Assembly (NCBI GenBank): GCA_963921195.1
Contig: OY992538.1
Coordinates: 61,060,852 to 61,124,851, forward strand
DNA from: Pegoplata infirma
Taxonomy: Eukaryota; Arthropoda; Insecta; Diptera; Anthomyiidae
Direction of reading: 5' to 3'
DNA: 64,000 bases
Below, one piece after another: positions 11,481 through 22,153 of the stretch. The position numbers and the translations under genes are program-made. The stretch's first letter is position 1, and every line of letters starts with the position of its first letter. The notes beneath the pieces are model-generated. The model did not search any database. It was not told the DNA's origin and saw nothing but the letters and a program-made list of their open reading frames with translations.

Positions 11481-11887
11481 AAAAATATATTTTTGCATTA
11501 TTTTTATTTTAAACAAATCATATTCAAACCCTTCCTCTTGATCCAAATGCCTCCCATACCATGACGGATTCGCAACTGTGGTTTCGCAAATAGCACTTTG
11601 GGGGGAGATGTCTTAAATCTCTACAAGAGAAGTGGTGATCATCACCGCCGACTTAATTTAAATTTGTTTCGTCATATTTAGTGACAAAAAGTTTATTTTG
11701 GATGGCACTGATGATCACCACCAACATTGGAGAGATTTAAGATATCCGCGCCAAACGTGCTATTTGCAAAACCACAGTTGCGAATTCGTTATGGTATTGG
11801 ATGCATTTAAATCAGGAGGACGGTTCCGAATATGATTTGCACATACTAAAAACAATGCAAAAATATAATTTTACTTATTCGGGAACA

Positions 11888-12209
11888 TTTAATGGAGTTT
11901 TCTACTGAGCTGTGTGGAGATAATTGGACATTCCACCAAGACAACGCTCCAACCCATGTCACTGGTTTGACAAAAAACCTGTTTAATGCGCCCAGCATAC
12001 CAGTATTGAAATGTCCTACCATTAGTCCCGACCCACACCTAACTAAATTCCTCCTTAGGACCCTTTCTGCCAAGGTCATTTCAAAGTCAAAGCGGTACAC
12101 TACGCGCTAAGGACTTAAATTTGCGATATTGAAGAAACAAGGGAAAAATGGTATTGGCACATTAAAAAACTTGATTGGTTCTATGCCTCGTAGACTAAAA
12201 CAAGTATAA
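11888..12209 (+). pseudogene. Tc1-like transposase C-terminal fragment (right arm)
   Basis: A frame from 11892 encodes TFHQDNAPTHVTG, then IPVLKCPTISPDPHLTKFL. This is recognisable as the Tc1-family block QDNAPxH...IPVLxWPxxSPDLNPIENLW, which holds the second and third residues of the DDE/DDD catalytic triad. The conserved NPIEN is degraded to HLTKF, so the third catalytic position and its context look lost. After a stop and a frame change LIGSMPRRLKQV follows, the usual Tc1 C-terminus (SMPRR.QAVI). The first two-thirds of the gene are absent. The piece forms one arm of a palindrome within a hAT-type element. Confidence 0.75.
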
Positions 12210-12339
12210 ATATTCAAGTGTATACCAATTTTTTATGAATAGCCTAATTATATTATATTTTGCACATATAATTATTTTCTATGAAGTATATTTTTATATC
12301 TTGTTTTCTGTACTAAAAATTGGGGACTTTGAAAACAGC

Positions 12340-12916
12340 TAAAGTGTTAAAACACTGTGTTAAAAAATCGGTCCATGTTTAGATATAGCCCACATACAAA
12401 CGTCCCCATTTTGGCAAAAACTACTCTTAAAACCGTATTATAATAATTATGCTTTGGAAATTTAGCAGGTAAACGTATTTACAAAGAATAATTCCGAATT
12501 TTAATGAAATCGTACCAGTTCTCCTTGTAGTCCCCATACAAACCACCCTTCCGATGTTCGTAAAAATATCTCAAAACTCATGAAAAGGAAATAATTGAAA
12601 AAAATTTTGATGGTTTTTGTTAAACGTGTACTTTGGTAACTTTATCAAATCTGATCATAATTGGAACATTTTTAGACTTACAATTAGTTCTCATATAAAA
12701 ATTTTGCTCGATATTCAGCAAAATCGGTCTATTGGCAGTAGAAAGGCCTACTTTTCCTCAATTTTCGTTTCTGTGTGTTTTCTACACTAATTAAAGATCT
12801 CAAAAACTAGGGATCTAATGAGTCCATGTTGGGACTTGATAAACATTTTTAGGGAAAACCTAATATAGAGTATAACATGGTCGGTCTTGACCGATTTAAA
12901 TTTTCTCACTTGTTTT
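12340..12916 (+). mobile_element. DINE/Helentron-like module
   Basis: AAATCGGTCCATG, TAGCCCACATACAAACGTCC, CCATACAAACCACCC and the end CTCACTTGTTTTTT recall the 3' half of calyptrate DINE-like repeats. The middle part resembles the interior of the Transib-like element near 44200-44420. Ends are not defined. Confidence 0.5.
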
Positions 12917-13063
12917 TTAATGTGAGGGGGGGGTCTCGAGAAATTTGAAATATGGAAACGGGGTCGCGAAGCAAAAGTTTGTAGAAGCTCTGTATTAGAG
13001 TATTTGGAAAAAGGACAAAAATGACCCATAAAATGGGATATAGAAGGTTAATGTATCCTAATA

Positions 13064-13817
13064 TGCCATTTACATATACCTCGAAATCCAGAAAAAATGG
13101 GATTTCAATGAAAATCCAAGTAAATCCCATTACTTTTTTGGATTTCAAATGTCAAATCCCATATAAAAAAAAACTTGGATTTTGGAAAAATCGTAAAATC
13201 GCAATTCAAAATCCCAAAAAATTTCTACTACTTAATTGTACAACTATGGTTTTTCACAAAATAATCATCCCTAATGCCTTTTTGCAACGCTGCACACGAT
13301 TTTTTTTATCAGCTGTTGTTGTTTTTTATAAAGTAAAAAAACAATTAAAATTTATTTTTTAAAAACTATTAAAAGATTAATAAAAACAATGTTTAACAAT
13401 GTTTCATTTAAAATTTACCATTGCAAATGGTAAACGCACAATTTAGTTGACCAATTTGGTCTTCCTAACAAAGAAAAACACTCGATGGTGGCGGCCCCAA
13501 ACTTGGCAAAAATGTTAATTTTTTTGCATTTAAAGAAGCAGCTCTACATAAAAACACATTTTTTGATATTGTGGTCCCAACATATACTAGTGGGATTGAA
13601 AATATTGGCTCCGGCAAAGAAAAATCACTGTTTTTAGAAATATTTATAAAATTGGGTAATTTTCCCACTAACAACCCTGTACACAAATCAAAAGAAAATA
13701 CAGAGTTAGTACAAACAAAATCCCGCTAAATGTCAAAAAAGCATATGTAAACGGTATAGATTTTAATTGGATTTGAAATCCAAATTTATATGGATTTCGG
13801 GGTATATGTAAATAGCA
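13064..13817. mobile_element. TA-MITE with TGCCATTTACATATACC ends
   Basis: The left end TGCCATTTACATATACCTCG pairs with the right end CGGGGTATATGTAAATAGCA, with TA at 13062-13063 and 13818-13819. Subterminal GAAATCC repeats are also inverted. The interior is not palindromic and carries a coding-like stretch (13469-13729) preceded by ATCAGCTGTT near 13307, which matches the fly E-box core-promoter motif AWCAGCTGWT. Confidence 0.8.
13469..13729 (+). pseudogene. possible captured exon inside a MITE
   Basis: An 86-codon frame without ATG reads TLDGGGPKLGKNVNFFAFKE, later FFDIVVPTYTSGIENIG, and ends in a stop at 13727-13729. It is richer in G+C than its surroundings and uses residues unlike A+T noise. 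The sequence just before it (CTTCCTAACAAAG) could be a splice acceptor. I do not recognise the family. It may be an exon of a host gene carried by the MITE, or chance. Confidence 0.3.
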
Positions 13818-13824
13818 TATAATA

Positions 13825-14290
13825 GTGCGTTTACACTGGTCCTCTAAGCTAGCTTAAAGTAGATTGTGGCTCCAATCCAATTTTAATCTATTAGATTGCC
13901 CATACAAATTTATTTTTTTCAATCTAGTAGTTTAGACTCTAATCGGCAAACGCAATCTGGTAAAGTTAGATACAACTCTGTATTTCTATTATTTGCATTT
14001 TCCAACACTGAAAAACACCGACACAAAGCCTGCCGTTTTGATGACGCCGCCAAGTATGTGTATGCCGCCGTCATTGTTATTTGCAAATGCCGTCACTGTC
14101 CTTGTTAATCATACGACGACTAATTACCGTCGCTGTCTTTTGACGCAGTCACACACATTTATTACCAACTTGTTGTTATAAATGCCAATCCTAATCTTCT
14201 CAAATGTAAAAAATGCCAATGTAAACGGTACAGATTGCAAAGTAGATTAAAATCGCAATTTACTGGATTAGAAATCCAATGTAAACGCAC
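13825..14290. mobile_element. TA-MITE with GTGCGTTTACACTGG ends
   Basis: The left end GTGCGTTTACACTGG pairs with the right end CCAATGTAAACGCAC. TA lies at 13823-13824 and 14291-14292. AGATTAAAATC-type segments repeat inside. It lies only a few bases from the MITE at 13064-13817. Confidence 0.8.
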
Positions 14291-14578
14291 TATAAGAAAA
14301 GAACCGCCATCAAATTTCACTGAAGACATATATTATCGTAATTTAGCTCAGAACAAGATTTATAACATTTTTTCGACTTATTTCACACGACTTTGTTGAA
14401 AAACTAATAAATAGTATGAGATAATTTACAATTTTACTTTTATAAGAATTTTTCACTATTCACAAGAATTTTTGATCTTCGACAACCGCTAGTGAAATTT
14501 GATGCGAAAAATTTTTATTTTATCAAATTTTACTAAAAACATGCCTTAATTATTTATCTCATAATTAGATTTAATAAT

Positions 14579-14756
14579 GGGGCCCCGGTAAGCTAGTTAG
14601 TAGCGTGCTAGCCTTTGAACGTGGGGGTCGTGGGTTCGATTCCCACCAGAGCCCTTGGAGACGACTGTCATTGTTACCAGTTCTCGGTTAGGTTGAATTT
14701 ATTAAAAATTAGTTGTAAATAAATAGAAAAAATAAATAAAAATAATTGATCAAAAC
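14579..14756 (+). mobile_element. tRNA-derived SINE with 16-bp target duplication
   Basis: The head (14579-14654) is tRNA-like: AAGCTAGTTAGTAGCG in the A-box position and GGTTCGATTCC, a perfect B box within the pairing GTGGGTTCGATTCCCAC. A short unrelated body and an A-rich tail with AAATAAATA follow. AATTAGATTTAATAAT stands on both sides (14563-14578 and 14757-14772), so insertion was by target-primed reverse transcription. Total length 178 bp. Transcription would be by RNA polymerase III, with mobility supplied by a LINE. Confidence 0.9.
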
Positions 14757-15308
14757 AATTAGATTTAATAATTCTTTTTTGAGTTATTTTAAATGCCTTT
14801 GAAAAAAATTTTAAAATTTCAGTGAGCCATAAAAAAAGAACTCGACCTAAGTTTTCAAAATCTTTCAGGATATTTGCTCTAGTGTTGGTACACTTTCATT
14901 TTTTTTTTTTTTGGTCCCATCCAATCGTGTTGCACAGTGTTAGAGACAAAGGTTCGAAAGAATTAATTCTTTAATTTAATTTTCTAATTCGAATTAAAAA
15001 AATAGAATTTATCATTCCCTAAAATCATTCATCTTTCATAATCATTGAATTAATTCTTTCAAGAATTCATTCCATAAGAATGATCATTCAACTTGAATCA
15101 TTATTTTTTTATCCAAATTTATTATCCAATTTAAAACAGTGAAGCGCAACACACATACACACACATTTATGCTTGCGTGCAGGGTTGCCAGAATTGTTTG
15201 GTACAAAATCGTCAAAAATGTAAGATTTTTATAAAAAAAAATCGTCAAAATCGTCATCCTATTTATTTGCAGAAATCGTCAAAAAATCGTCAAAATAAAA
15301 AAGGTATA

Positions 15309-17460
15309 TGAGGCATTCCACACCAAATGTTCAGCAAAAAAAAAGTGATGTCGTGTCAATATGAAATCAATTGCAGAGTATTCGCCCTTAAGTCACTATT
15401 AAATAACAAAAATAAAATTTCAGTTTTTTCAAAAAGTGGGCCTTGGAGGCATGGTCAAAAATTTAAAATTTCAGAATTTTTTGCCTAAGTATCTTTATTT
15501 CAATATTTATGCCAATGAAATGAAACACAGTGATGTCTTTAAAATAAAAGTTTTTTATAGATTTTTGTATGGGCTATCGATTAAAAAAATAAAAAATGGA
15601 AAATTTTCAGAAGAAGTTCTGAATATTTTAAATTTAAATTTAAACTTGATTTATCAAAAAACATGCCACAATTTTATTTCTTTTTTAAATGTTCAAAAAT
15701 TAGTTAAGGTGTATATCTATCTGTTCTGAAATTTTCAGAGATGCATTTTTCCTTGTTTTCGAGAAAAAAAATGTTGAACATTGCACTATGCTTATAATTT
15801 ACAATAATGGGGTATATTACGTATGCGAATGAGTAATATTAACTCTTAAAAAACATTTAAAATAGAGATGTGATCGTGGGTAAGTTGTTTTTTTACCATC
15901 ACGCTCTCTCACCAAGGAAATTATTTTAATCACGCATGCTCATTTATTTTTCTCACGCTCAGTCACGCTCACGTGAGTATCGTGCACGTGACAAAATTTT
16001 TTTCAACTCACGTGAGCGTACGTGAACGTGAGGAAAATGAAAAATCGTGCGTGATTAAAACTTTTTCTTCGTGAGCGTGCGTGATCGGCAAAAAAAACTC
16101 ACCCACAAAAACATCTCTATTTTAAATGATTTTTAAGAGTTAATATTACTCATTCGCATACGTAATATACCCCATTATTGTAAATTATAAGCATAGTGCA
16201 ATGTTCAACATTATTTTTCTCGAAAACAAGGAAAAATGCATCTCTGAAAATTTCAGAACAGATAGATATACACTAGACTGCCCAGAAAAAAAGCGAAGTT
16301 TTTATTTTCTTGGGGGATACCTGCAAATTTTGTTCCTTTTTGTGCAAAAAAATTTCGGTTTTTTTTTGGGATTTTTAAAATAATATCTAGAGGTCGCGAT
16401 CTCGCGTTTTATAACGATTTATTTTTTTTTAGTTTTTTATTATTTTAAATTGTTAAATATGATTAATATGATAAAATATTAATAATTTCAGACAAAAAAA
16501 AAAATTAAATTAAAAATTAAATATCGCTCATTCCATGAGATGTCTCCCAGCATCTAATCAAATGTTCCTTAATTTATTTAAAATTTTGCACACATGAAAA
16601 CTATGAAGCTATTAAAATAAATCAGTTGTTAGTTCCGAGAAAATCCGTGAATTCGCGAATATATTCGCGTTCGCGAATTCGTGGATTTTCGCGAAACTAA
16701 AAACGAATTTATTTTAATTGCTCCATAGTGTACCTGTGTGCGAAATTTCAAATAAATTAAAGAACATTTGATTAGATGCTGGGAGACATCTCATGGAATG
16801 ACCGATATTTAATTTTTAATTTATTTTTTTTTTGTCTGAAATTATTAATATTTTATCATATTAATCATATTTAACAATTTAAAATAATAAAAAACTCAAA
16901 AAAATAAATCGTTATAAAACGCGAGATCGCGACCTCTAGATATTATTTTAAAAATCCCAAAAAAAAACCGAAATTTTTTTGCACAAAAAGGAACAAAATT
17001 CGCAGGTATCCCCCAAGAAAATAACAACTTTGTTTTTTTCTGGGCAGTCTAATATACACCTTAACTAATTTTTGAACATTTAAAAAAGAAATAAAATTGT
17101 GGCATGTTTTTTGATAAATAAAGTTTAAATTTAAATTTAAAATATTCAGAACTTCTTCTGAAAATTTTCCAATTTTTATTTTTTTAATCGATAGCCCATA
17201 CAAAAATCTATAAAAAACTTTTATTTTAAAGACATCACTGTGTTTCATTTCATTGGCATAAATATTGAAATAAAGATACTTAGGCAAAAAATGCTGAAAT
17301 TTTCAATTTTTGACCATGCCTCCAAGGCCCACTTTTTGAGAAATCTTAAATTTTATTTTTGTTATTTAATAGTGCCCTAAGGGCGAATACTTTGCAAATG
17401 ATATCCTATTGAAACCACCATGGTTTTTCTGTAGTGGAACAGTTGGTGTGGAATGACTCA
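15309..17460. mobile_element. 2.15 kb fold-back element, TA target duplication
   Basis: The left end TGAGGCATTCCACACCAAAT pairs with the right end TTGGTGTGGAATGACTCA. TA lies at 15307-15308 and 17461-17462. The arms pair through GGGCCTTGGAGGCATGGTC (near 15437) and its complement (near 17318) down to a centre near 16675 with GCGAATTCGC motifs. The two look-alike frames on opposite strands in the arms (15436-15729 plus, 16943-17287 minus) are mirror copies, not genes. Confidence 0.85.
15712..16272. mobile_element. palindromic element nested in the left fold-back arm
   Basis: CTATCTGTTCTGAAATTTTC at the left and its complement at the right bound a 560-bp palindrome absent from the mirrored arm, where AAGGTGTATAT runs straight into TAGACTGCCC (read on the complement). 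The centre (15880-16100) is rich in CACGTGAGCG and CTCACGCTCA units like those at 49754-50205. Confidence 0.75.
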
Positions 17461-17480
17461 TATTTATCATTGATTAAAGA

Positions 17481-17990
17481 CTCATTCAAGCGACGTCCGC
17501 CCGTCTGTTGAATACATGATGCAGTCCAAACCAAAAGAGCTTAATCCATGCGGTTTGGCTCAAACATATGTTATGACCATTGGATGGTTCAGTTTGAAAA
17601 CTGACAAAACCAGACCAGGGAGAACAAAGTTCCTCCTGGTACAACTGGACCTACTTCCGTAATTCCCTCTTTATATTCTTTGTTCATCTTCTTAAACATA
17701 TGAAATATTTTTATGAAAGAAAAGGTCATGCAGTTGGGTCAAGTTAATTAGAAAATTATTTTTTTCCGTCTGCCCTTTTCTGTGGACACTTCCATAAAAG
17801 AATATTGATAAAATTGTATAAATATCATAATAGATCAATTTGTTAACATTTATCACGAAAAGAAAGGTGTCCCCCGCCAAAAAACCCACTATAATTTGTT
17901 TACCCTTTGGAGGAAAAAAGAGATTGTGACTGTCACTTGTTCCCTTTGTCCCTTTTTGTACAAAAATATTAGTGGATACTTTTTTTTAAC
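17481..17990 (+). mobile_element. DINE-1-like element fragment
   Basis: GCGACGTCCGCCCGTCTGTT, AGTCCAAACCAAAAGAGCTT and GACCAGGGAGAACAAAGTTC match the copy at 39702-40338 (AGTCCAAACCAAAAGAGCTA, GACCAGGGGGAAAAAGTTCC). Its start is cut by the fold-back element. Confidence 0.6.
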
Positions 17991-18385
17991 TAACAATAAG
18001 AAAAATATATTCATAGAATACTAGTTTCATTAAAAAAATTTTGAAAGTAGACAAAATTTACAGGTTTTTGTTATTTTAAAAAAATCGTAATTTTTTGGGC
18101 AAAAATCGTCAAATGGTCATTTTGCTATTTTGGGGAGTAAAAATCGTCAAAATGCAGAGAAATTGTAAAATCTGGCAACAGTGCTTGCGTGGGTTACAGC
18201 AGACGAGACGTCGACAAAACAACAGCCGATCGTTTACACACGAAGATGCTTAAAATGCACATGGGAATTAATTCAATTTGATTTAAGCTTTGAGATATTG
18301 ATAATTCAAAACTTTTTAAAACAGAATTAAACATTTATGAATTAATGCCCAATAGAATTAATTCGTTCGAAGCTCTGGTTAGAGA

Positions 18386-19226
18386 CTACCTGAAAACTAG
18401 ACTTTTGTTGTCCTAACACTCCTCTACAATTCATTTTTTACCACACCGTTTACCTGAGAATTTTCAAAGAAATATGTTACAGTAAATTTTTATCCAAAAC
18501 TTAAAAAATTTTCCAAGTTTTTTTTCCCAAAAAAATATGGAAAACTTCTAGATTTCCGTAAAACACGATTAAGAGACCTATTCCTAGTAATTTACAAGCA
18601 TTTTTAATGCATCGTGTTCGGAGAGTTGGGATTTAAACAATTTATACAAATACCTAACAAAACTTTCCATCTTATATTTCCCTAGTTTTTACTTTGTTTT
18701 GCTATTTGCATTTATATCAATGTTTACTTTCAATATACGTGTTTTTGTATGTATTTGTGTATAAATGCTTAAGTTTTTGCTACTGCTTGTTCTTTTCTTT
18801 CTTCCTCTGCTAGTTGCCTGCTGACTTACTTGTCGTCTTGTATACCACCAACAACATACATACTACATACATATATAATTGATTTTATAGTATCCTTGAC
18901 ATAAATATGTATACTCCATGAGTTTAGTAGTTATTTTTTTGTAGTATTTTTTATTTTGAGTCCTGGGTGTTTTATTTATTGGCGGTTTATGGTGGGTTTT
19001 TTCTCTGGGTTGGCTGTTTAGATATAATGTTAACTAGGGCTGTTTTGGGTGTCTGCTGTTAGGGGGGGGGGGGGGGGGGGGGCAGCAGGAAAACAATTGA
19101 TGATGATTTCTATTTTATTGTTTTCCATTTATATTTTTTAAGAAAATTATTTTTTTTATATTTTTTCTATCTTTTTTTGTAGTTGTTGTTGGTTTTAAAG
19201 TGTTGGTTTTTAGAAGAAAAAAGTAA
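18386..19226. other. A+T-rich, mostly single-copy; 21-base G run
   Basis: No element ends are recognised apart from a stretch after 18386 resembling 21160-21200. A run of 21 G lies at 19062-19082. The less repetitive stretch around 18640-18900 could be ancestral sequence. No open frame of note. Confidence 0.4.
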
Positions 19227-20470
19227 AAACAAGTAGAAAAGTTAAATTCGACTTGGCCGAATCTATGAATACCGTTCACAATATCCTTTTTAAAGGATAG
19301 TAAATTTTCTAACGTGAAAAAAATTTACAATTTTGATTAGAAATATTTTATTTTATGTACAACACAGTTTTTGTAATTTTTGTTAAAATAAAGAAAATTA
19401 CTATATTTTTGAGTGTAATTTTTTTTTAACTTTGTAAAGTAATTTTAAAATTTTTTAACAGCTCGGTTTTTTAATACGTGAATTTAAGGTGAAACCAACC
19501 AGAAATTCACGGTTTAACTATAACTTTTGAAGCACTAAACCGATTATGCTGAAATTCAAAACGAACCAAACTAAGGGAATGACAAATATATATGCCAAGC
19601 TTCAGCAGCCTCAGAATCGTCTTTCGAAAGTTAGCGTATGTTATATCTTGTAAATTCACGAAAAAATCTTAGCGAAATTCACTATTTTGCTTATAACTTT
19701 TGAACCACTGTACCGAGTTTTTTTACAATACCAACCTTACCAGGTAAATAGCCAACATATGTTCCAAATTGCAGCAGACTCACAAGGGAAGTCTCCCTGG
19801 TGTCACCCTCCGATCTTCATAAAATTTGGATATGTTGTTAAGAACGAAAATTAATTCGACACGTATTTTTTTTAACGGCCCAATCTCATTTTTAGGGGGC
19901 GGGGGTCGATTTGTATGGGGGGAAATTGACCTTTTTAAATTTTTTACGATTTACGCCTATTTAAACAAAATTAATATAGGCATGTGTGGTATCAGATTGA
20001 AGGTATTAAAAATACCTATCTCGTGGTGCTAACAACTTGAAGTTAATAATTTTCGACTTATTAACAAAAATGTCCTAAAATTTTGGTTTTTTACTCAATA
20101 TGACGAAAAGTTGTGCATGTTTGGACACGTTCTTAGCACACGTAGATAGGTTTTCCAAAGATCTTTCATTTGGTATGTAACATGACTAGGTTTCTTTGCA
20201 TAATATAGGAGATAAACGAAATAAACTGAAAAATGACCTTTTTTCCCCCCTCCTTTTTACCCCCTAAATATGAATTTGGGCCGCTAAAAAAAATACGTGT
20301 CCCTTTATTTTTTCTGATCTACAAAATAAAACCAATTCCATAAAGATCCGCGGGTAACACTAGGAAGACTTCCCTTGTCAGTAAAGTTTTTCAAAAGTTA
20401 TCATTAGACAGACAAATAGACGGACGGACATCACTAGATCGTCTTAAAATCGATCGAGGATCATAAATAT
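19227..20470 (-). mobile_element. DINE-1-like element, inverted, split by a Harbinger-like MITE
   Basis: It starts with AACAAGTAGAAAAGTTAAAT and CGACTTGGCCGAATC (3' end on the minus strand) and runs to GACGGACGGACATCACTAGA and TCTTAAAATCGATCGAGGAT. The MITE at 19783-20377 interrupts it at GCAGCAGACTCA / TCAGTAAAG. Confidence 0.8.
19783..20377. mobile_element. PIF/Harbinger-like MITE, TCA duplication
   Basis: CAAGGGAAGTCTCCCTGGTG at the left and AAGACTTCCCTTG at the right, with TCA at 19780-19782 and 20378-20380. About 90% alike by eye to the copy at 2972-3588, and inserted in a DINE-like repeat. Confidence 0.85.
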
Positions 20471-20672
20471 TAGAGTTTGCAAAACGATAATCGTAATCGT
20501 AATCGCGATTAATCGCACCAATTAATCGTAATCGTTTAGGAAGTGGGATAAGGTGGGTTTGTTTTGAAAAATGTTGGAGCCTAAAAATGAATGGGAGTCA
20601 GTCTCACTAATGTCCCTTTTGGGACGCATCATTGGACCAGTAGAAGTTGATTAAATAATACAAAATTATTAA
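20471..20672. repeat. CGATAATCGTAATCG repeat and fold-back remnant
   Basis: 20485-20535 holds ATCGTA/ATCG units with GCGATTAATCG palindromes. 20535-20660 resembles the inner arm of the fold-back 7038-8257 (AGGAAGTGGGATAAGG, CATTGGACCAGTAGAAG). Confidence 0.5.
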
Positions 20673-20799
20673 AAAACAAGTAGAAAAGTTAAATTCGGCT
20701 TTGCCGAAACTATGAATACCCTCCACATGCCCTTTTTAAGTGACAGTAAATTTTCTAACGTAAAAAAATAAATTTTTGATTAAAAATATTTTATTTTAA

Positions 20800-21274
20800 C
20801 CCTTTGATGACCATACGTTTTCTGCAGAGGCGATTTTGATTTTCTGTTCATTGTCTTAATCTTTGACCTAATAAAAGTAACTAAACAAAAAATTGGACCC
20901 CTAACCACCCTCCTTACCCTTCATTTTTCATGGGGAAAAATTTTGCCCTTCGACGATTACGCAGTTCTGGCCAAAGCTATTTGCTATTCGCTGTGATTTT
21001 CAAGATCTGAAACTCTATTGTAGTTATTCTACAAGAATTTGGACCTATAAACCCCCTTCTTGGCCCCAATTTTGCTTGACAATATAGATCCTTTTGTCCC
21101 TAAAATAGAGATTTTTATTTTACAAACTTTGGGGACTTACAGTGAGTAAGTGGATAAAGTTAGAGACTAACTTAAAATTAGACTTTTATTGCACATTTGC
21201 CCTATCTTTTACCTGAACCAAAAAAATCGCCAAAAACCATTTGGCAAGTATACTTGCCTGTGGTCGTCAAAGGG
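20800..21274. mobile_element. piggyBac-like MITE, TTAA duplication
   Basis: TTAA at 20796-20799 and 21275-21278 bounds the ends CCCTTTGATGACCATACG and GTGGTCGTCAAAGGG. CCCTTTG ends with TTAA are the mark of piggyBac transposons. 475 bp, no transposase frame. A truncated relative of the interior is at 8690-8960. Confidence 0.9.
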
Positions 21275-21404
21275 TTAAGTAATTAAAAAAAATAATAATA
21301 ATTATTTTTGAGTGTAAATTTTTTTTTAGTGTATTTTTTTTTTGTTTTATTTTAAAAATATTTTTGAGTGACAAAATTACGTTGTAAGATATTTTTGTGA
21401 CTAA

Positions 21405-22133
21405 CCCAGCAAAACTTACCTTACCATATAAGGTATAAAATAAGGTATAAGATCTCTTATTTTATACATTGCAGCATTGATGATTTTAACAGGCGATGAG
21501 ACTAAAAGTAATGCATATACATTATCACAAAGAATACCAGTAAGGTATAAAATAAGTCATAAATTTATAACAAAGAATACGAGTAAGGTGTAAAATATAT
21601 GATATTTTATAGGTTACGAGTAAGGTATATAATATAGCATACCAGAACGTAATATATAAGGTGTTACGAGTAGTGAAAAAGTAATTTTGTATTAAATTTA
21701 CTCACGTGATTGTAAGCGAGATAAAATATACTCCTGGGTGAGTGTGTGTCATTAACAAATTTCTGTCGTGAATCCATCTCTAGTTTAAACTTATGCATTT
21801 TTTTATAAAATATTTATTTTTTATGTTATTGTAATGCATTATGTATTCAATTATAAATAATGCATTATTTCAAACTTTGAAATAATACATAATGTAACCA
21901 AATATAAGTCATCCATGATTTAATGTTTAGAAATAATAAATATGAAATACATTTTTTCCAATAATCATGCATTACGTAGCTAATTATTAGTAATGTATTA
22001 TTTTTCACTTTAAAATAATACGTTGTGGAACAAATGTTTGGTAAGACATCATAAAATAATGCTACAAATAAGATATATACATTACCTGGTAATGTGTTAT
22101 ATAATCACCACCCATTACCAAAGTTTTGCTGGG
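21405..22133. mobile_element. CCCAGCAAAAC MITE, complete
   Basis: CCCAGCAAAACTTACCTTAC at the left and CATTACCAAAGTTTTGCTGGG at the right (last 20 bases used here), flanked by AA on each side. 729 bp and very A+T-rich, with GTAAGGTATAAAATAAG units in the left half and ATAATGCATTA palindromes in the right half. Copy at 22154-22886 flanked by AC/AC; copy at 60076-60708 flanked by AT/AT. The 2-bp duplication is consistent across copies. Confidence 0.85.
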
Positions 22134-22153
22134 AACCAATGTCTTTAAAACAC

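Larger units (their letters stand above)
11038..12290. repeat. palindrome made of two inverted Tc1-like transposon pieces
   Basis: AGAAAATAATTATATGTGCA near 11044 recurs inverted near 12280. CCAGTGACATGG near 11388 pairs with CCATGTCACTGG near 11954, and a CACAGTTGCGAATTCGT-type segment near 11770 pairs with the one near 11565. The centre is near 11690. Each arm holds the C-terminal part of a Tc1-like transposase gene. Confidence 0.75.
10498..12992. mobile_element. hAT-type element, 2.5 kb, perfect 8-bp duplication TATTAGAG
   Basis: The left end CAATGGTTCTCAAACGGTG and the right end AGAAGCTCTG are the classic hAT pair (CA.TGGTTCTCAA / GAGAAGC.CTG). TATTAGAG occurs on both sides (10490-10497 and 12993-13000). 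GGGGTCGCG motifs mark both subterminal regions. A second copy is at 47323-48306. Instead of a hAT transposase the interior carries an inverted pair of Tc1-like fragments (11038-12290) and a DINE/Helentron-like module (12340-12916). Confidence 0.9.
15180..18183. mobile_element. second hAT-type MITE (CAGGGTTGCCAGA), nested
   Basis: The left end CAGGGTTGCCAGAATTGTTT and the right end TCTGGCAACAGTG are hAT-like. CTTGCGTG stands on both sides (15172-15179 and 18184-18191). AAAATCGTCAAAA repeats mark both subterminal parts. Its own sequence is interrupted by the fold-back 15309-17460 and a DINE-like stretch. Confidence 0.9.
14947..18377. mobile_element. hAT-type MITE (CAAAGGTTCGAA), split by a nested element
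   Basis: The left end CAAAGGTTCGAAAGAATTAA pairs with the right end GAATTAATTCGTTCGAAGCTCTG (its last 20 bases are inverted to the left end with few differences). GTTAGAGA lies on both sides (14939-14946 and 18378-18385), a perfect 8-bp duplication. Its own sequence is 14947-15179 plus 18192-18377. The rest is a later insertion. Confidence 0.9.

Noticed and set aside
15436..17287. Two similar ~100-codon frames on opposite strands (LPKYLYFNIYANEM..)
   Set aside because: They are mirror images in the two arms of a fold-back element, with no protein-like conservation; an A+T-rich chance frame copied by inversion.
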